A stretch of DNA of 64,000 nt from ZYF759 sp046297455. GTDB taxonomy: Bacteria > Pseudomonadota > Alphaproteobacteria > Rhizobiales > Rhizobiaceae. Below, in pieces: positions 1 to 8,796 of this stretch. The first letter of the stretch is position 1. Each line of letters begins with the position of its first letter. The stretch covers positions 102,140 through 166,139 of the forward strand of contig JBKBIT010000008.1 in the NCBI GenBank assembly GCA_046297455.1, given 5' to 3'. The position numbers and the translations under genes are program-made. The notes under the pieces are model-generated. The model saw only the letters and a program-made list of their open reading frames with translations, was not told where the DNA came from and searched no databases.

Positions 1-207
1 GGGATCGCCTGGATGCTCTACTGGCAGGTCTGGCGGGTGCAGGCCTCGCGCCAGACAACCTTCGAACTCGCCATTCCGATCTGGCCGTTCCACCTCGTCG
101 CCTGGCTGGGCATGGCTTTCTGCGTCCTGGTGCTGCTGTCGCGCATTATGCGCGCCATTCTCAACTTCAACGCTCCCACTCAGACCACTGCGGCAGCCGA
201 CCAATGA
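1..207 (+). CDS. TRAP transporter small permease (DctQ family), C-terminal part
   Basis: The frame is open from base 1, so the gene begins before the window and only its last 68 codons are present. The visible peptide has a hydrophobic segment (about residues 26-50) with a short polar tail rich in Thr and Ala, as at the end of the four-helix DctQ subunit that links the binding protein to the large permease. Its stop overlaps the start of the DctM gene (ATGA), the usual dctQM coupling. The assignment rests mainly on this junction. The substrate cannot be told from this fragment, because the matching DctP is not in view on the left. Confidence 0.75.
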   Translation, partial: GIAWMLYWQVWRVQASRQTTFELAIPIWPFHLVAWLGMAFCVLVLLSRIMRAILNFNAPTQTTAAADQ

Positions 208-1508
208 TGACCACCGATTTCGTAGCCATTGGCGGCTTTGCCGTCCTGTTCATGCTGCTGCTGGCGCGCGTGCCCATCGGCGTGGCCATGGGTCTGGTCG
301 GCATTGGCGGCTTTGGCATTCTTGCCGCGTGGAACCCGGCGCTGAACCTGCTCGCGATCTCCCCGATCCGCACCGCCACGGACTATTCGCTGGGGTTGAT
401 CCCCATGTTCATCCTGATGGGCACGGTCGCAGCCGCCTCCGGCATGAGCTCGGAACTCTACCGGGCCGCGAACGCGTTTCTGGGCCACCGAAAGGGTGGC
501 CTGGCGATGGCGACGATCACGGCCTGCGGCGGCTTTTCCGCGATCTCGGGTTCCTCCGTCGCAACCGCAGCCACCATGGCCAAGGTCGCGCTGCCGGAGA
601 TGAAGCGCTACGGCTATCCCGACACGATCGCGACCGGCACGATCGCCGCCGGCGGCACGCTGGGCATCCTGATCCCGCCATCGATCGTGCTCGCCATCTA
701 CGGCGTCCTGACCGACACCGATATCGGCAAGCTCTTCGTCGCCGGCATCGTACCCGGCTTCCTCGCCATCATCATGTATCTGATCACCATCCGGGTCTAT
801 CTGGCCTGGAGGAAGATCGACCTGCCGCTTCAGGAAAAGGCCAGCTGGGGCGAGCGTGCCAGCGCCCTGCGCGGCGTGTGGGCCATCCTGCTTCTGTTCA
901 TCTTCGTCATCGGCGGCATCTATGGCGGCATCTTCACGCCGTCAGAGGCGGCCGGCATGGGCGCAGCCGGCGCGATCATCATTTCCGCCGTGCGCGGCCG
1001 GCTCGGCTGGAAGAAGCTGTTCCAGTGCCTTCTGGAAAGCATCCAGGTGACCGCTGGCATCTTCATGATCCTGATCGGCGCCATCCTGTTCGGCTATTTC
1101 CTGACCATCACCCAGGTGCCGCAGAAGATCGCCAACTACCTGCTCGGGCTGGAACTGGGCGCCTATCCGACGCTTTTGATCATCCTCCTGTTCCTGCTGC
1201 TTCTTGGCTGCATCCTGGACGCCATGGCAATGATCATCCTGATGATCCCGATCCTGTTCCCGGTCGCGATCGCGCTTGGCTTCGACCCGATCTGGTTCGG
1301 CATCGTCGTGGTCATGACGGTCGAACTCGGCCTGATCACGCCGCCCATCGGCATGAACGTGTTCGTCATCAATTCATTGGCGAGACATGTGAGCCTGCAG
1401 AAGATCTTCGCCGGCGTGATGCCCTTCGTCCTGACGGACGTGGTGCGGCTGGGGTTGATCCTGCTGTTCCCGGCGCTGGTGATGTTCCTGCCGAACACGA
1501 TGCGGTAG
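204..1508 (+). CDS. dctM: TRAP transporter large permease (DctM)
   Basis: The protein has 434 residues, the normal length for DctM. It carries the repeated hydrophobic architecture of about twelve membrane segments and the family signatures PSIVLAIYG near residue 155 and GLITPPIGMN near residue 375. It is the sodium-driven solute channel of a tripartite ATP-independent periplasmic transporter in the inner membrane. The start is fixed by a four-base overlap with the DctQ stop codon. The gene ends head-to-head with choV, and a perfect hairpin covers both stop codons. The substrate is unknown; the orphan DctP at 47732 is a possible but unproven partner. Confidence 0.93.
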   Translation: MMTTDFVAIGGFAVLFMLLLARVPIGVAMGLVGIGGFGILAAWNPALNLLAISPIRTATDYSLGLIPMFILMGTVAAASGMSSELYRAANAFLGHRKGGLAMATITACGGFSAISGSSVATAATMAKVALPEMKRYGYPDTIATGTIAAGGTLGILIPPSIVLAIYGVLTDTDIGKLFVAGIVPGFLAIIMYLITIRVYLAWRKIDLPLQEKASWGERASALRGVWAILLLFIFVIGGIYGGIFTPSEAAGMGAAGAIIISAVRGRLGWKKLFQCLLESIQVTAGIFMILIGAILFGYFLTITQVPQKIANYLLGLELGAYPTLLIILLFLLLLGCILDAMAMIILMIPILFPVAIALGFDPIWFGIVVVMTVELGLITPPIGMNVFVINSLARHVSLQKIFAGVMPFVLTDVVRLGLILLFPALVMFLPNTMR

Positions 1509-1525
1509 CCGGACCCGGCTACCGC
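1502..1525. terminator. perfect hairpin spanning the stop codons of two convergent genes
   Basis: Eleven-base perfect inverted repeat (GCGGTAGCCGG and its complement) with a two-base gap. The TAG of dctM (1506-1508) and the TAG of choV (1519-1521, minus) both lie in the stem, one in each arm. There is no T-run on either side, so it is either a weak bidirectional terminator or an mRNA 3'-end stabiliser. Confidence 0.55.
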
Positions 1526-2709
1526 CTCACCACCGATTTCAGCACGTCCTGGATACCGATCGCGCCCTGGAAGCGCGATTGCTCGTCGAAGATGGCGACG
1601 GGAGCCGTGCGCGACTGGTGCATGGCCTGGATAACGGTCTTGAGCGGCGTGCCGGCCGAGGCCCAGAAAACCTGCGGGCGATCTTCCGGCAACCGCTCGA
1701 TATTCTCGCAGGAAACCCAGATCGCCGGCTTGCCCTCACGCTCGGCATCGATCACCAGCATGTTGTCGTCGAAGCGGAAGCGCGTGGTCTTGCGGCGGTC
1801 GAGCCACAGCCAGCCCTCGCCGGCCGGCTCCAGATCGCGCGCGTCGCGCATGATGTTCCAGGCGGTCAGCACCGACATCGGGTTCACGTTGGCGATGAAC
1901 TCGCGCACGTAATCGTTGGCAGGCGAGAGCACGATCTCTTCCGGCGCGCCGGTCTGCACGATGCGGCCGCCCTCCATGATGGAGATGCGGTTGCCGATCT
2001 TCAGCGCCTCCTCCAGATCGTGGGAGACGAAGATGATCGTCTTCTGAAGCTTCTCCTGAAGCTCCATCAGCTCGTCCTGAAGCTTGGTGCGGATCAGCGG
2101 GTCGAGCGCCGAGAACGGTTCGTCCATCAACAGGATCGGCGCGTTCGTGGCGAAGGCGCGGGCAAGGCCGACGCGCTGCTGCATGCCGCCCGAAAGCTCG
2201 TGCCCGTATTTGCCTGCCCAGTCGGCCAAGCCGACAAGCTCGAGTTGATGGGCCACGCGCTCCATCCGCTCCCGCTTCGGCACGCCGGCCAGTTCCAGAC
2301 CGAAGCCGACATTCTCCGCCACCGTGCGCCAGGGCAGAAGCGCGAATTGCTGGAACACCATCGCCACGCATTCACGTCTGATCTTGCGCAGTTCGGCGAC
2401 CGAACAGGACACGACGTCGGCCGACCAGTCGCCGTCATGCACGATGACCTCGCCGCGGGCGGGATGGTTGAGCCGGTTGACCGCGCGCAGCAATGTCGAC
2501 TTGCCCGAGCCCGAAAGGCCCATCAGGACGGAGATTTCGCCTTTCTCGACAGTCAGGCTCGCATCGGCGCAGCCCAGCACCACGCCCGTCTTTTCGAGGA
2601 TCGCCTCGCGGGAGGCACCCTCGTCTATCATCGCAAGCGCGGCGCGGCGGTCTTCCCGCCTGTCGCCGAAGATGATGGTGACGTCCTTGAACTCGACGGC
2701 GTGGCTCAT
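1519..2709 (-). CDS. choV: choline ABC transporter ATP-binding protein
   Basis: This 396-residue ProV/OpuAA-type ATPase energises choline (quaternary ammonium) uptake. Visible motifs are Walker A GLSGSGKS (about residues 64-71), signature LSGGMQQR (172-179) and Walker B LLMDEP (193-198). A C-terminal extension of about 110 residues sits where the regulatory CBS-like domain lies in this family. The start ATG overlaps the choW stop by four bases (ATGA). A much longer upstream open frame is antisense or overlap coding and was not used. The order choX-choW-choV matches the rhizobial choline operon; choline feeds glycine betaine synthesis and catabolism. Confidence 0.92.
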   Translation of the reverse strand: MSHAVEFKDVTIIFGDRREDRRAALAMIDEGASREAILEKTGVVLGCADASLTVEKGEISVLMGLSGSGKSTLLRAVNRLNHPARGEVIVHDGDWSADVVSCSVAELRKIRRECVAMVFQQFALLPWRTVAENVGFGLELAGVPKRERMERVAHQLELVGLADWAGKYGHELSGGMQQRVGLARAFATNAPILLMDEPFSALDPLIRTKLQDELMELQEKLQKTIIFVSHDLEEALKIGNRISIMEGGRIVQTGAPEEIVLSPANDYVREFIANVNPMSVLTAWNIMRDARDLEPAGEGWLWLDRRKTTRFRFDDNMLVIDAEREGKPAIWVSCENIERLPEDRPQVFWASAGTPLKTVIQAMHQSRTAPVAIFDEQSRFQGAIGIQDVLKSVVRR

Positions 2710-3560
2710 CGCTTCTGATCCGTTCCGATGCGCGCAATGCGGTCGAGGATGATGGCCAGCACCACGATCGCCAGCCCTGCCTCCAGGCCGAGCGGGATAT
2801 TGACCGTGTTGAGCGCACGCACCACAGGGCGGCCGAGCCCGTTGGCGCCGATCAGCGCGGCGATCACCACCATCGACAGGGACAGCATGATGCATTGCGT
2901 GAGGCCGGCCATGATGGCGGGCGTGGCCGAAGGCAGTTCGACCTTCCAGAGCAACTGGCGCCTGGTCGCCCCGAAAGCCTGGCCCGCCTCGATCATCGGC
3001 TTGGGCACGGAGGTGATGCCGAGATAGGTCAGCCTTATCGGCGCCGGCATGGCGAAGATGACCGTCACGATCATGCCCGGCGCGATGCCGAGACCGAACA
3101 GGATCAGGACCGGGATCAGATAGACGAAGGTGGGCAGGGTCTGCATGAGGTCGAGGACAGGCTGCAGCACGCGGTAGACACGCGGATTGTGCGCCGCCCA
3201 GATGCCGACCGGCACGCCGATGGCCATCGACGTCGTGGCGGCCGCCACGACCAGGACCAGCGTCTCCACCGTCTCGCGCCAGAGCCCCTGATTGACGATG
3301 AAGAGCAGGCCCAGAATGACGCCCAGCGCCAGCTTCCAGGACCGCTTGAGCGCGTAGGCGAGCGCGGCGATGGCGAGGATAAGCACCATTGGGGGCAGCA
3401 TCAGGAGCAGGCCGACCAGCCCGCCCAGGACAGCGCTCAGCCCATCGGCGATGGAATCGAAGAACCAGGCAAAATTGATGGTGAGAAAGTCGAAGAACTC
3501 GCGGCCCCAGCGGCCGACCGGGATCTTCCATCCCGCGACGAATTCAGTGATCGGATCCAT
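2706..3560 (-). CDS. choW: choline ABC transporter permease
   Basis: The 284-residue inner-membrane permease is of the ProW/OpuAB type. After an amphipathic N-terminus (residues 1-45) there are about six to seven hydrophobic segments. The EAA-like cytoplasmic loop falls around residues 190-205 (the stretch beginning EAGQAFGATRRQL), where ChoV docks. The start ATG lies 72 bases after the choX stop, and that gap holds a strong GC hairpin. The stop overlaps the choV start. With ChoX and ChoV it forms a high-affinity choline importer. Confidence 0.92.
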   Translation of the reverse strand: MDPITEFVAGWKIPVGRWGREFFDFLTINFAWFFDSIADGLSAVLGGLVGLLLMLPPMVLILAIAALAYALKRSWKLALGVILGLLFIVNQGLWRETVETLVLVVAAATTSMAIGVPVGIWAAHNPRVYRVLQPVLDLMQTLPTFVYLIPVLILFGLGIAPGMIVTVIFAMPAPIRLTYLGITSVPKPMIEAGQAFGATRRQLLWKVELPSATPAIMAGLTQCIMLSLSMVVIAALIGANGLGRPVVRALNTVNIPLGLEAGLAIVVLAIILDRIARIGTDQKR

Positions 3561-3588
3561 GGTCGTCTTTCAGCCCCTCGTGAAGACG

Positions 3589-3618
3589 GCGGCGGCGCGG
3601 TTTCAGCCGCGCCGCCGC
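3589..3618 (-). promoter_or_regulatory. GC-rich hairpin between choX and choW
   Basis: Twelve-base perfect stem (GCGGCGGCGCGG and its complement) with a six-base loop (TTTCAG on the plus strand), between the choX stop and the choW start. Hairpins of this kind after a binding-protein gene often stabilise the upstream message or partly attenuate the downstream genes, giving excess binding protein. That role is inferred. No T-run follows. Confidence 0.5.
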
Positions 3619-3632
3619 GCTGGCATCCGAAA

Positions 3633-4586
3633 TCAGTTGATGCCGAGGCCCGAACGCACGGCCTCGAGGCCCTCGGTCTCGCCGTCGAACGTGGTCACGC
3701 CGTCGAGCCACGCCTCGAGAACCTGTGGGTTTTCGCGCAGCCATTCGGTCGCGGCGACCTCCGGATCCTGAGCGTCATCGAGGATGGCGCCCATGATCTC
3801 GTTTTCCATCTCCAGCGAGAAGACCAGGTTTTCGAGCAAGCGGCCGACATTGGGGCATTCATCGGTGTAACCGGCGCGCACATTGGTGTGGACGGTGGCG
3901 CCGCCATAGTCGGGACCGAACACGTCGTCGCCACCAGACAGATATTCCATGTCGACATTGGCGTTCATCGGGTGCGGTTCCCAGCCGAGGAAAACGATGT
4001 GCTGCTGCTGGCGTGCGGCGCGCGTGACCGCCGACAGCATGCCGGCCTCCGAGCTTTCGACCACCTCGAAGCCCGCGAGGCCGAACTGGTCGGCCTCGAT
4101 CATGTCGAGGATCAGGCGGTTGCCATCATTGCCAGGCTCGATGCCGTGGATCTGGCCGTTCAGCTCGTCACGGAAATTGGCGATGTCCTCGAAGCTGCGC
4201 AGGCCGGCCTCGTAGGTATAGGCAGGCACGGCGAGCGTGTACTTGGCCCCGGTCAGGTTGGTGGTGATGGTCTCGACGGAGCCGTCCTCGCGATAGGGCG
4301 CGATGTCGGCTTCCATGGTTGGCATCCAGTTGCCGAGGAAGACGTCTATGTCGCCGCTGGAAAGCGACGTGTAGGTGACCGGCACCGACAGCATCTGCGT
4401 GCTGGGTGCGTAGCCCAGGGCCTCCAGCACCACCGAGGCGGTGGCCGTCGTGGCGGTGATGTCGGTCCATCCGACATCGGAGAAGCGGACAGCCTGGCAG
4501 GCTGCCGGATCTGCGGCCAGCGCGGCTCCGGTGCCGAGGACAGTCGACAGCCCCAGGGCGGCGGCCAGAATTGCGTTACGCGACAT
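3633..4586 (-). CDS. choX: choline-binding periplasmic protein
   Basis: The 317-residue substrate-binding protein has a clear Sec signal peptide, about residues 1-25 (MSRNAILAAALGLS... ending ALAA). The mature protein has the OpuAC fold, with FSDVGWTDITA near the N-terminus, GNWMPTM in the middle and FLGWEPHPMN later; aromatic residues in these segments form the cation-pi box of the family. It delivers choline to ChoWV. It is the first gene of its operon, and a Shine-Dalgarno-like GGGAGACG lies just upstream of the ATG. The open frame continues far upstream, but that part has no signal peptide and overlaps thymidine kinase. Confidence 0.92.
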   Translation of the reverse strand: MSRNAILAAALGLSTVLGTGAALAADPAACQAVRFSDVGWTDITATTATASVVLEALGYAPSTQMLSVPVTYTSLSSGDIDVFLGNWMPTMEADIAPYREDGSVETITTNLTGAKYTLAVPAYTYEAGLRSFEDIANFRDELNGQIHGIEPGNDGNRLILDMIEADQFGLAGFEVVESSEAGMLSAVTRAARQQQHIVFLGWEPHPMNANVDMEYLSGGDDVFGPDYGGATVHTNVRAGYTDECPNVGRLLENLVFSLEMENEIMGAILDDAQDPEVAATEWLRENPQVLEAWLDGVTTFDGETEGLEAVRSGLGIN

Positions 4587-4772
4587 AAATCGTCTCCCTC
4601 TGTTTTCAGCAGGATTGGGGCTGCCCGACACGGGCAACCCGAAATGATGGCGCGAAGCCAAACACCATTTCGCACCCGTTTCAAGCTTCAAGGCGGAGCG
4701 AAGTGCCGCGCTTTTCCGTGGAATGCGATCTCTTGGCTCTCGCACCCGTCTGCCTGGCGCTGTTAATGGGGC

Positions 4773-5387
4773 ATGGCTAAGCTCTATTTCCATTTCTCGG
4801 CGATGAATGCCGGCAAGTCCACCCTGCTCCTGCAGGCGGCGCATAATTACAGCGAACGCGGCATGGCGACGATGCTGTTCACGGCCGCACTGGACGACAG
4901 GGCCGGACAGGGCGTCATCGCCTCGCGCATCGGGCTGAAGGCTCAGGCCGAGACCTTCACGCCGCGCGACGACCTCATGGCGGCGATTTCCGAGCGCGCG
5001 CGCCCGACACCCCTTCACTGCGTTTTCGTCGACGAGGCCCAGTTCCTCACCGAAGAACAGGTGTGGCAGCTTGCCCGCGTCGCAGACCGGCTCGACATCC
5101 CGGTCATGTGCTACGGGTTGCGGACCGATTTTCAGGGCCAGCTCTTTCCCGGTTCGAAGGCGCTGCTGGCGCTCGCCGACCATCTGCGCGAGATCAGGAC
5201 GCTTTGCCGGTGCGGGCGCAAGGCCACCATGGTGGTCCGGCTGGGGCCGGACGGCAAGGTCGTGAGGCAGGGCGCGCAGGTCGAGATCGGCGGCGAGGAT
5301 CGCTACGTCTCGCTGTGCAGAAGGCATTGGGAAGAAGAGATGGGCCGCGTTGCGCCCGAGGATCTCATCGGCTTCGCGCGGGAGTGA
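4773..5387 (+). CDS. tdk: thymidine kinase
   Basis: Type II thymidine kinase of 204 residues, the usual length. It phosphorylates thymidine to dTMP in nucleotide salvage. P-loop MNAGKST is at residues 11-17 and the conserved DEAQF is at 87-91. The lasso or zinc region has Cys145, Cys147, Cys182 and His185. The start ATG precedes MAKLYFHFSAMNAGKST, the standard N-terminus of the family. The gene stands alone, divergent from choX. Confidence 0.96.
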   Translation: MAKLYFHFSAMNAGKSTLLLQAAHNYSERGMATMLFTAALDDRAGQGVIASRIGLKAQAETFTPRDDLMAAISERARPTPLHCVFVDEAQFLTEEQVWQLARVADRLDIPVMCYGLRTDFQGQLFPGSKALLALADHLREIRTLCRCGRKATMVVRLGPDGKVVRQGAQVEIGGEDRYVSLCRRHWEEEMGRVAPEDLIGFARE

Positions 5388-5484
5388 GCGCACTGCATTG
5401 CTGGCGAAGGCGCGACATCCTATCTGACAGGCGTTAGAGTGCGCCCAGGACGTGGCGTGCGGTGAATTCTTGCGGGGCGATGGC

Positions 5485-6612
5485 ATGTTGGACAGCCTGA
5501 CCGATCTGGCGCGGCGCGCATGGGAAGCGACACGGCGCGCCTTTGGTTCCCTCCTTACCTGGCTGGCCGCGCCGTTCCTGCGGGGCGGCACCTGGGTCTA
5601 TGGGCGTCGCTGGTGGATCAAGGGCCCGATACTGGCGCTGCTTGCCCTGCTGATCGTTTCCTATGGCTATTTCTTCGTCCAGACCCAGCGCTGGACCGGC
5701 TTCGACACGAACTATGTCGCCGGCCTGAGCTTCATGGCGGCGCCCGCCGCGGGCAGCCCGCAGACCGAAGAGGTGTCTGGCGACGAAGGCGTCATCCGCA
5801 CCTGCACGCGCTCCGGCATCACCGAGGCGACGGCCGAGCTCATCGATTTCAACGTCAACCAGAATGCATGGATCTCCTCCATGCTGCTCTACAATATGGG
5901 CTTCTTCGGCATGTCCTGGGACCGGACGCCCTTCTTCGACAACAAGGCCGCCTTCCAGCGCGGGGTGAACCAAGCCATCCGCCGTACCACGGTCGAGCTC
6001 GTCGACACGCTCGGACGCATCCGTGGCACCAGTCAGGTCGACCAGTCGCTGCAGAATGCGCGCGGTGCCATGCAGTTCGACGAGCACACCTGGTATTTCG
6101 GCCTAGATCCTTTCGGCCCGAAGACGCCGACGCCCAGTTTCTACCGCTCGGCGGCCCGCGATCTCAACGCGTTCAACGACCGGCTGGAATCCTGCCAGAC
6201 CGTGTTCGACGCGCGCGCGGACAATCTCGTCCAGTTTCTCGACCGCATCGCCAACGATATCGGCGCCACGTCCGCGATCCTGCGCGAGCGTTCCGAAAAC
6301 TTCAATTCGGGATGGTTCGATACCCGCGCGGACGACCGCTTCTGGTTCGCCTACGGACAGCTCTACGGCTATTACGGCATTCTCGCCGGCGCTCGGCACG
6401 ATTTTCAGGACGTCATTGCCACGCGTGGCCTCGGCGCCCTGTGGCAGACGATGGAAGACCAGCTGACCTCCGCGTTGCGCATCCAGCCGTCGATCATCTC
6501 AAACGGCCGCGAGGATGGCTGGATCATGCCGACCCATCTTGCCACGATGGGCTTCTACATCCTGCGGTTTCGTTCCAACCTCGTCGAGGTCCGCCAGGTG
6601 CTCGACCGCTAG
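5485..6612 (+). CDS. DUF2333 family membrane protein
   Basis: The protein has 375 residues and no known biochemical role. There is one clear transmembrane segment near residues 49-70, preceded by a Trp- and Arg-rich stretch, then a large domain rich in aromatic and Asp/Asn residues that matches the DUF2333 family of alphaproteobacteria. I chose ATG 5485, which follows GGGGCGA, over an upstream GTG at 5452. The last four bases overlap the end of the convergent oxidoreductase gene. The topology suggests an anchored periplasmic protein, but this is inference. Confidence 0.8.
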   Translation: MLDSLTDLARRAWEATRRAFGSLLTWLAAPFLRGGTWVYGRRWWIKGPILALLALLIVSYGYFFVQTQRWTGFDTNYVAGLSFMAAPAAGSPQTEEVSGDEGVIRTCTRSGITEATAELIDFNVNQNAWISSMLLYNMGFFGMSWDRTPFFDNKAAFQRGVNQAIRRTTVELVDTLGRIRGTSQVDQSLQNARGAMQFDEHTWYFGLDPFGPKTPTPSFYRSAARDLNAFNDRLESCQTVFDARADNLVQFLDRIANDIGATSAILRERSENFNSGWFDTRADDRFWFAYGQLYGYYGILAGARHDFQDVIATRGLGALWQTMEDQLTSALRIQPSIISNGREDGWIMPTHLATMGFYILRFRSNLVEVRQVLDR

Positions 6613-7730
6613 AAGCGATCGGGCGACAGCGCGCCGATCAGCCCTTCGGTTTCGGCCGGTGGCGTGCGGCCCTCCACCATTGCCGCCGAAAGCGCCGAGA
6701 GCGCCGGCGCGGTCTGCATGCCGTAGCCGCCCTGCCCTGCCAGCCAGAAGAAACCTTCCGCCGCGGGATCGAAGCCCGCCACCGGCGTGCGGTCGGGCGC
6801 AAAGGTACGCAGTCCAGCCCAGCTCGATTCCACCCGTGTGACGTTCATGGTCACCGCCTGCTCGAACCGGTGCAGCCCTTCGGCCAACACCATGTCGTCG
6901 ACATAGGCGTCGTGCGGCTCGACGGGATCCTCATCGGCAGGCGACACCAGCAGCCGGCCCGTCTCCGGCTTCACGTACCAGCGGTCCGCCGCATCCGCCG
7001 TCAGCGGCCAATGCCGCGTGTCGTGGCCCTCGGGCGCCGGCAGGACGGCGATCGACCGACGCATGGGCACCAGCCCCAGCGGTTTCGAGCCACAGAGCGA
7101 GGCAACATGATCCGCCCAGGCGCCGGCTGCATTGACGACGACACGCGCCCGCACACGCCCCTTGGGCGTATCGAGATGCCAGTACCCGTCATGACGTTCG
7201 GCGCGGTTCACCGGCGCGTCGAGCAGGATCCTGCCACCGCCGTCACGCACGCGGCGCAGCCAGCCCTGATGCATCGCGTCCACGTCGATATCGCTGGCGT
7301 CCTCCTCGATCGCCGCACCCGCCAGCCACTGCGGGTCCAGGATCGGCATGGCATGGATCGCCTCGTCGACACCGATCTCGCGCAGGCCCTCGGAAGCGGA
7401 CAGGAGGTCGTCGAGATGCGAACGCCCTTCTCCATCCGAGACGAACAGGATCTTTCGAGGCGACAGCAGAGGCGCGGCAAACCCCGTGGCGCCCGGGCCG
7501 CGATAGAAGTGGCCGCTTGCGCGCGACAGCGCACGGATCGTGGCGTTGCCGTAATTCTGGATGAACACGGCAGCCGACCGTCCGGTGGAATGGTGGCCCG
7601 CACGCCCCTCCTGATCGAGAACGACGACCCCGCCGCGAGCTTCCAGATGAGCGGCGACACCGGCCCCCGCAATGCCGGCGCCAATGACCGCCACCTCGCA
7701 ATCGTCCAGAAGGGTCACATTTTTCTCCAT
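6609..7730 (-). CDS. FAD-dependent oxidoreductase (DAO / DadA-like family)
   Basis: 373 residues. The dinucleotide-binding motif VIGAGIAGAG starts near residue 15 and is followed by an acidic strand end (VVVLDQE), then the DAO fold. Near the C-terminus WLAGQGGYGMQTAP is the conserved FAD-contact segment of glycine/D-amino-acid oxidase-type enzymes. It probably oxidises an amine or a 2-hydroxy acid; the substrate is unknown. It overlaps the DUF2333 gene tail-to-tail by four bases. A bare N-terminal tail with no signal peptide indicates a cytoplasmic enzyme. Confidence 0.85.
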   Translation of the reverse strand: MEKNVTLLDDCEVAVIGAGIAGAGVAAHLEARGGVVVLDQEGRAGHHSTGRSAAVFIQNYGNATIRALSRASGHFYRGPGATGFAAPLLSPRKILFVSDGEGRSHLDDLLSASEGLREIGVDEAIHAMPILDPQWLAGAAIEEDASDIDVDAMHQGWLRRVRDGGGRILLDAPVNRAERHDGYWHLDTPKGRVRARVVVNAAGAWADHVASLCGSKPLGLVPMRRSIAVLPAPEGHDTRHWPLTADAADRWYVKPETGRLLVSPADEDPVEPHDAYVDDMVLAEGLHRFEQAVTMNVTRVESSWAGLRTFAPDRTPVAGFDPAAEGFFWLAGQGGYGMQTAPALSALSAAMVEGRTPPAETEGLIGALSPDRF

Positions 7731-8057
7731 CGCACGCGGTTGGAAACACCCCCTACCACAAGGGGTTGGTCATCCCGCAAGGTCATCGGGAACGGTCCTC
7801 CTCGCAATTCTTGACACATGGAATCTTGACGTGAGTCCCACGCTTCCATATCCGTTGGCACAGGCTAGGACGTCAGCTGATTCGCACCATCCAGGAGGGG
7901 ATCAGAAACTGGATGGCAGTGGTTAAGCTCTAGCTTGCTGGCGTTTTTGGCATCGTCCTGCCGGAGTATCCGTCGGCCCTTTAGGGCGGGCAAGTTTCAC
8001 GGAAGTTGCAGCGTATTTGAAGCCTTGGGAACCCGTAAAGGGAGCCCGGGAGCGCGA
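7731..8057. other. intergenic region between the oxidoreductase gene and visN
   Basis: 327 bases with no convincing gene; it must hold the promoters of both divergent genes. One vegetative-type candidate faces visN: TTGACG at 7826-7831 and TATCCG at 7849-7854 with a 17-base spacer. This would give a leader of roughly 200 bases. The flagellar CCTCGCGCAAG-N9-CTAG element found elsewhere in the island is absent, which fits visNR being at the top of the cascade. Confidence 0.5.
7826..7854 (+). promoter_or_regulatory. candidate vegetative promoter for visNR
   Basis: TTGACG and TATCCG are spaced by 17 bases. The -35 agrees well with the alphaproteobacterial CTTGAC form (the preceding base is C). 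The -10 is only a partial match, so this is tentative. Confidence 0.3.
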
Positions 8058-8786
8058 ATGGATTCGAGGAAGGGGACCCGGGACCAGATGAGCATCGATG
8101 CGTCCCAAACGCTCGGGCAGGCACCCTGCGCGCCGGTCTTGAGCCGCACCGAGATGGTCGATCTGATGCGGCGAACCGCATCCGATATCGGCGCAGACCA
8201 CTACCTGGTCGTTCAGTGCCTGTCGGGTCGCGCCAACGAGGAAAGCCGCGTTCTCGTCTCCAACTGGGTGTACGACGCGATGCAGACCGTTGGCCAGAAG
8301 CATATTCTGCGGATCATCCAGAGCCACCTCTCCACCCCCCTGGGCATGCGGGCGCGGCCTTTCGGCTGCGACAGCCTGACAGGCTTCCTGCCGGGGGACG
8401 TCATCGAAGGGCTGGAACGCCACGGACACCAGGAATTCGCCAGCCAGCAGCTCCAGGTCGGGCAGGCCCGGTTCGGAATCCTGTTTTCTGCCGGCAGTTC
8501 CGGCGCCTTGAACCGCACGGCCGCATCGCACGCGCAGATGATCTGCTGCTATGCGCTGTCGCAAATCGCACCCGACCTGATCGTCGATGCCACCGACCCT
8601 CTGTCGGAGCGCGAACGGGAATGCCTGCGCTGGGTTTCGGAAGGCAAGACGACGGAAGACGTGGCGATGATCCTCAGTGTCTCGCCGAATACCGTCAACA
8701 GCTACATCGCGCATGCCATGCAGAAGCTCTCAGCCAACAACCGGGCAATGGCGATGGCGACCGCGATCCGCAACGGAATGATCTAG
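8058..8786 (+). CDS. visN: LuxR-family flagellar master regulator VisN
   Basis: 242 residues. The N-terminal half begins LSRTEMVDLMRRTASDIGADHYLV, typical of the ligand-binding-like domain of VisN. The C-terminal LuxR helix-turn-helix runs from LSERERECLRWVSEGKTTEDVAMIL to the end. In rhizobia VisN and VisR work together as class I activators of rem and so of the whole flagellar regulon. The start is uncertain: ATG 8058 has GGGAG five bases upstream; ATG 8088 has AGGAAGGGG about twelve bases upstream. visR follows after ten bases. Confidence 0.88.
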   Translation: MDSRKGTRDQMSIDASQTLGQAPCAPVLSRTEMVDLMRRTASDIGADHYLVVQCLSGRANEESRVLVSNWVYDAMQTVGQKHILRIIQSHLSTPLGMRARPFGCDSLTGFLPGDVIEGLERHGHQEFASQQLQVGQARFGILFSAGSSGALNRTAASHAQMICCYALSQIAPDLIVDATDPLSERERECLRWVSEGKTTEDVAMILSVSPNTVNSYIAHAMQKLSANNRAMAMATAIRNGMI

Positions 8787-8796
8787 GGGACAGCTC

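Noticed and set aside
1519..3531. A 670-codon frame that merges choV with upstream sequence
   Set aside because: The upstream part overlaps choW in another frame; the ATPase begins at 2709 with the ATGA overlap.
3633..5591. Extension of choX by more than 300 codons upstream
   Set aside because: The signal peptide and ribosome-binding site place the start at 4586; the extension is antisense to thymidine kinase.
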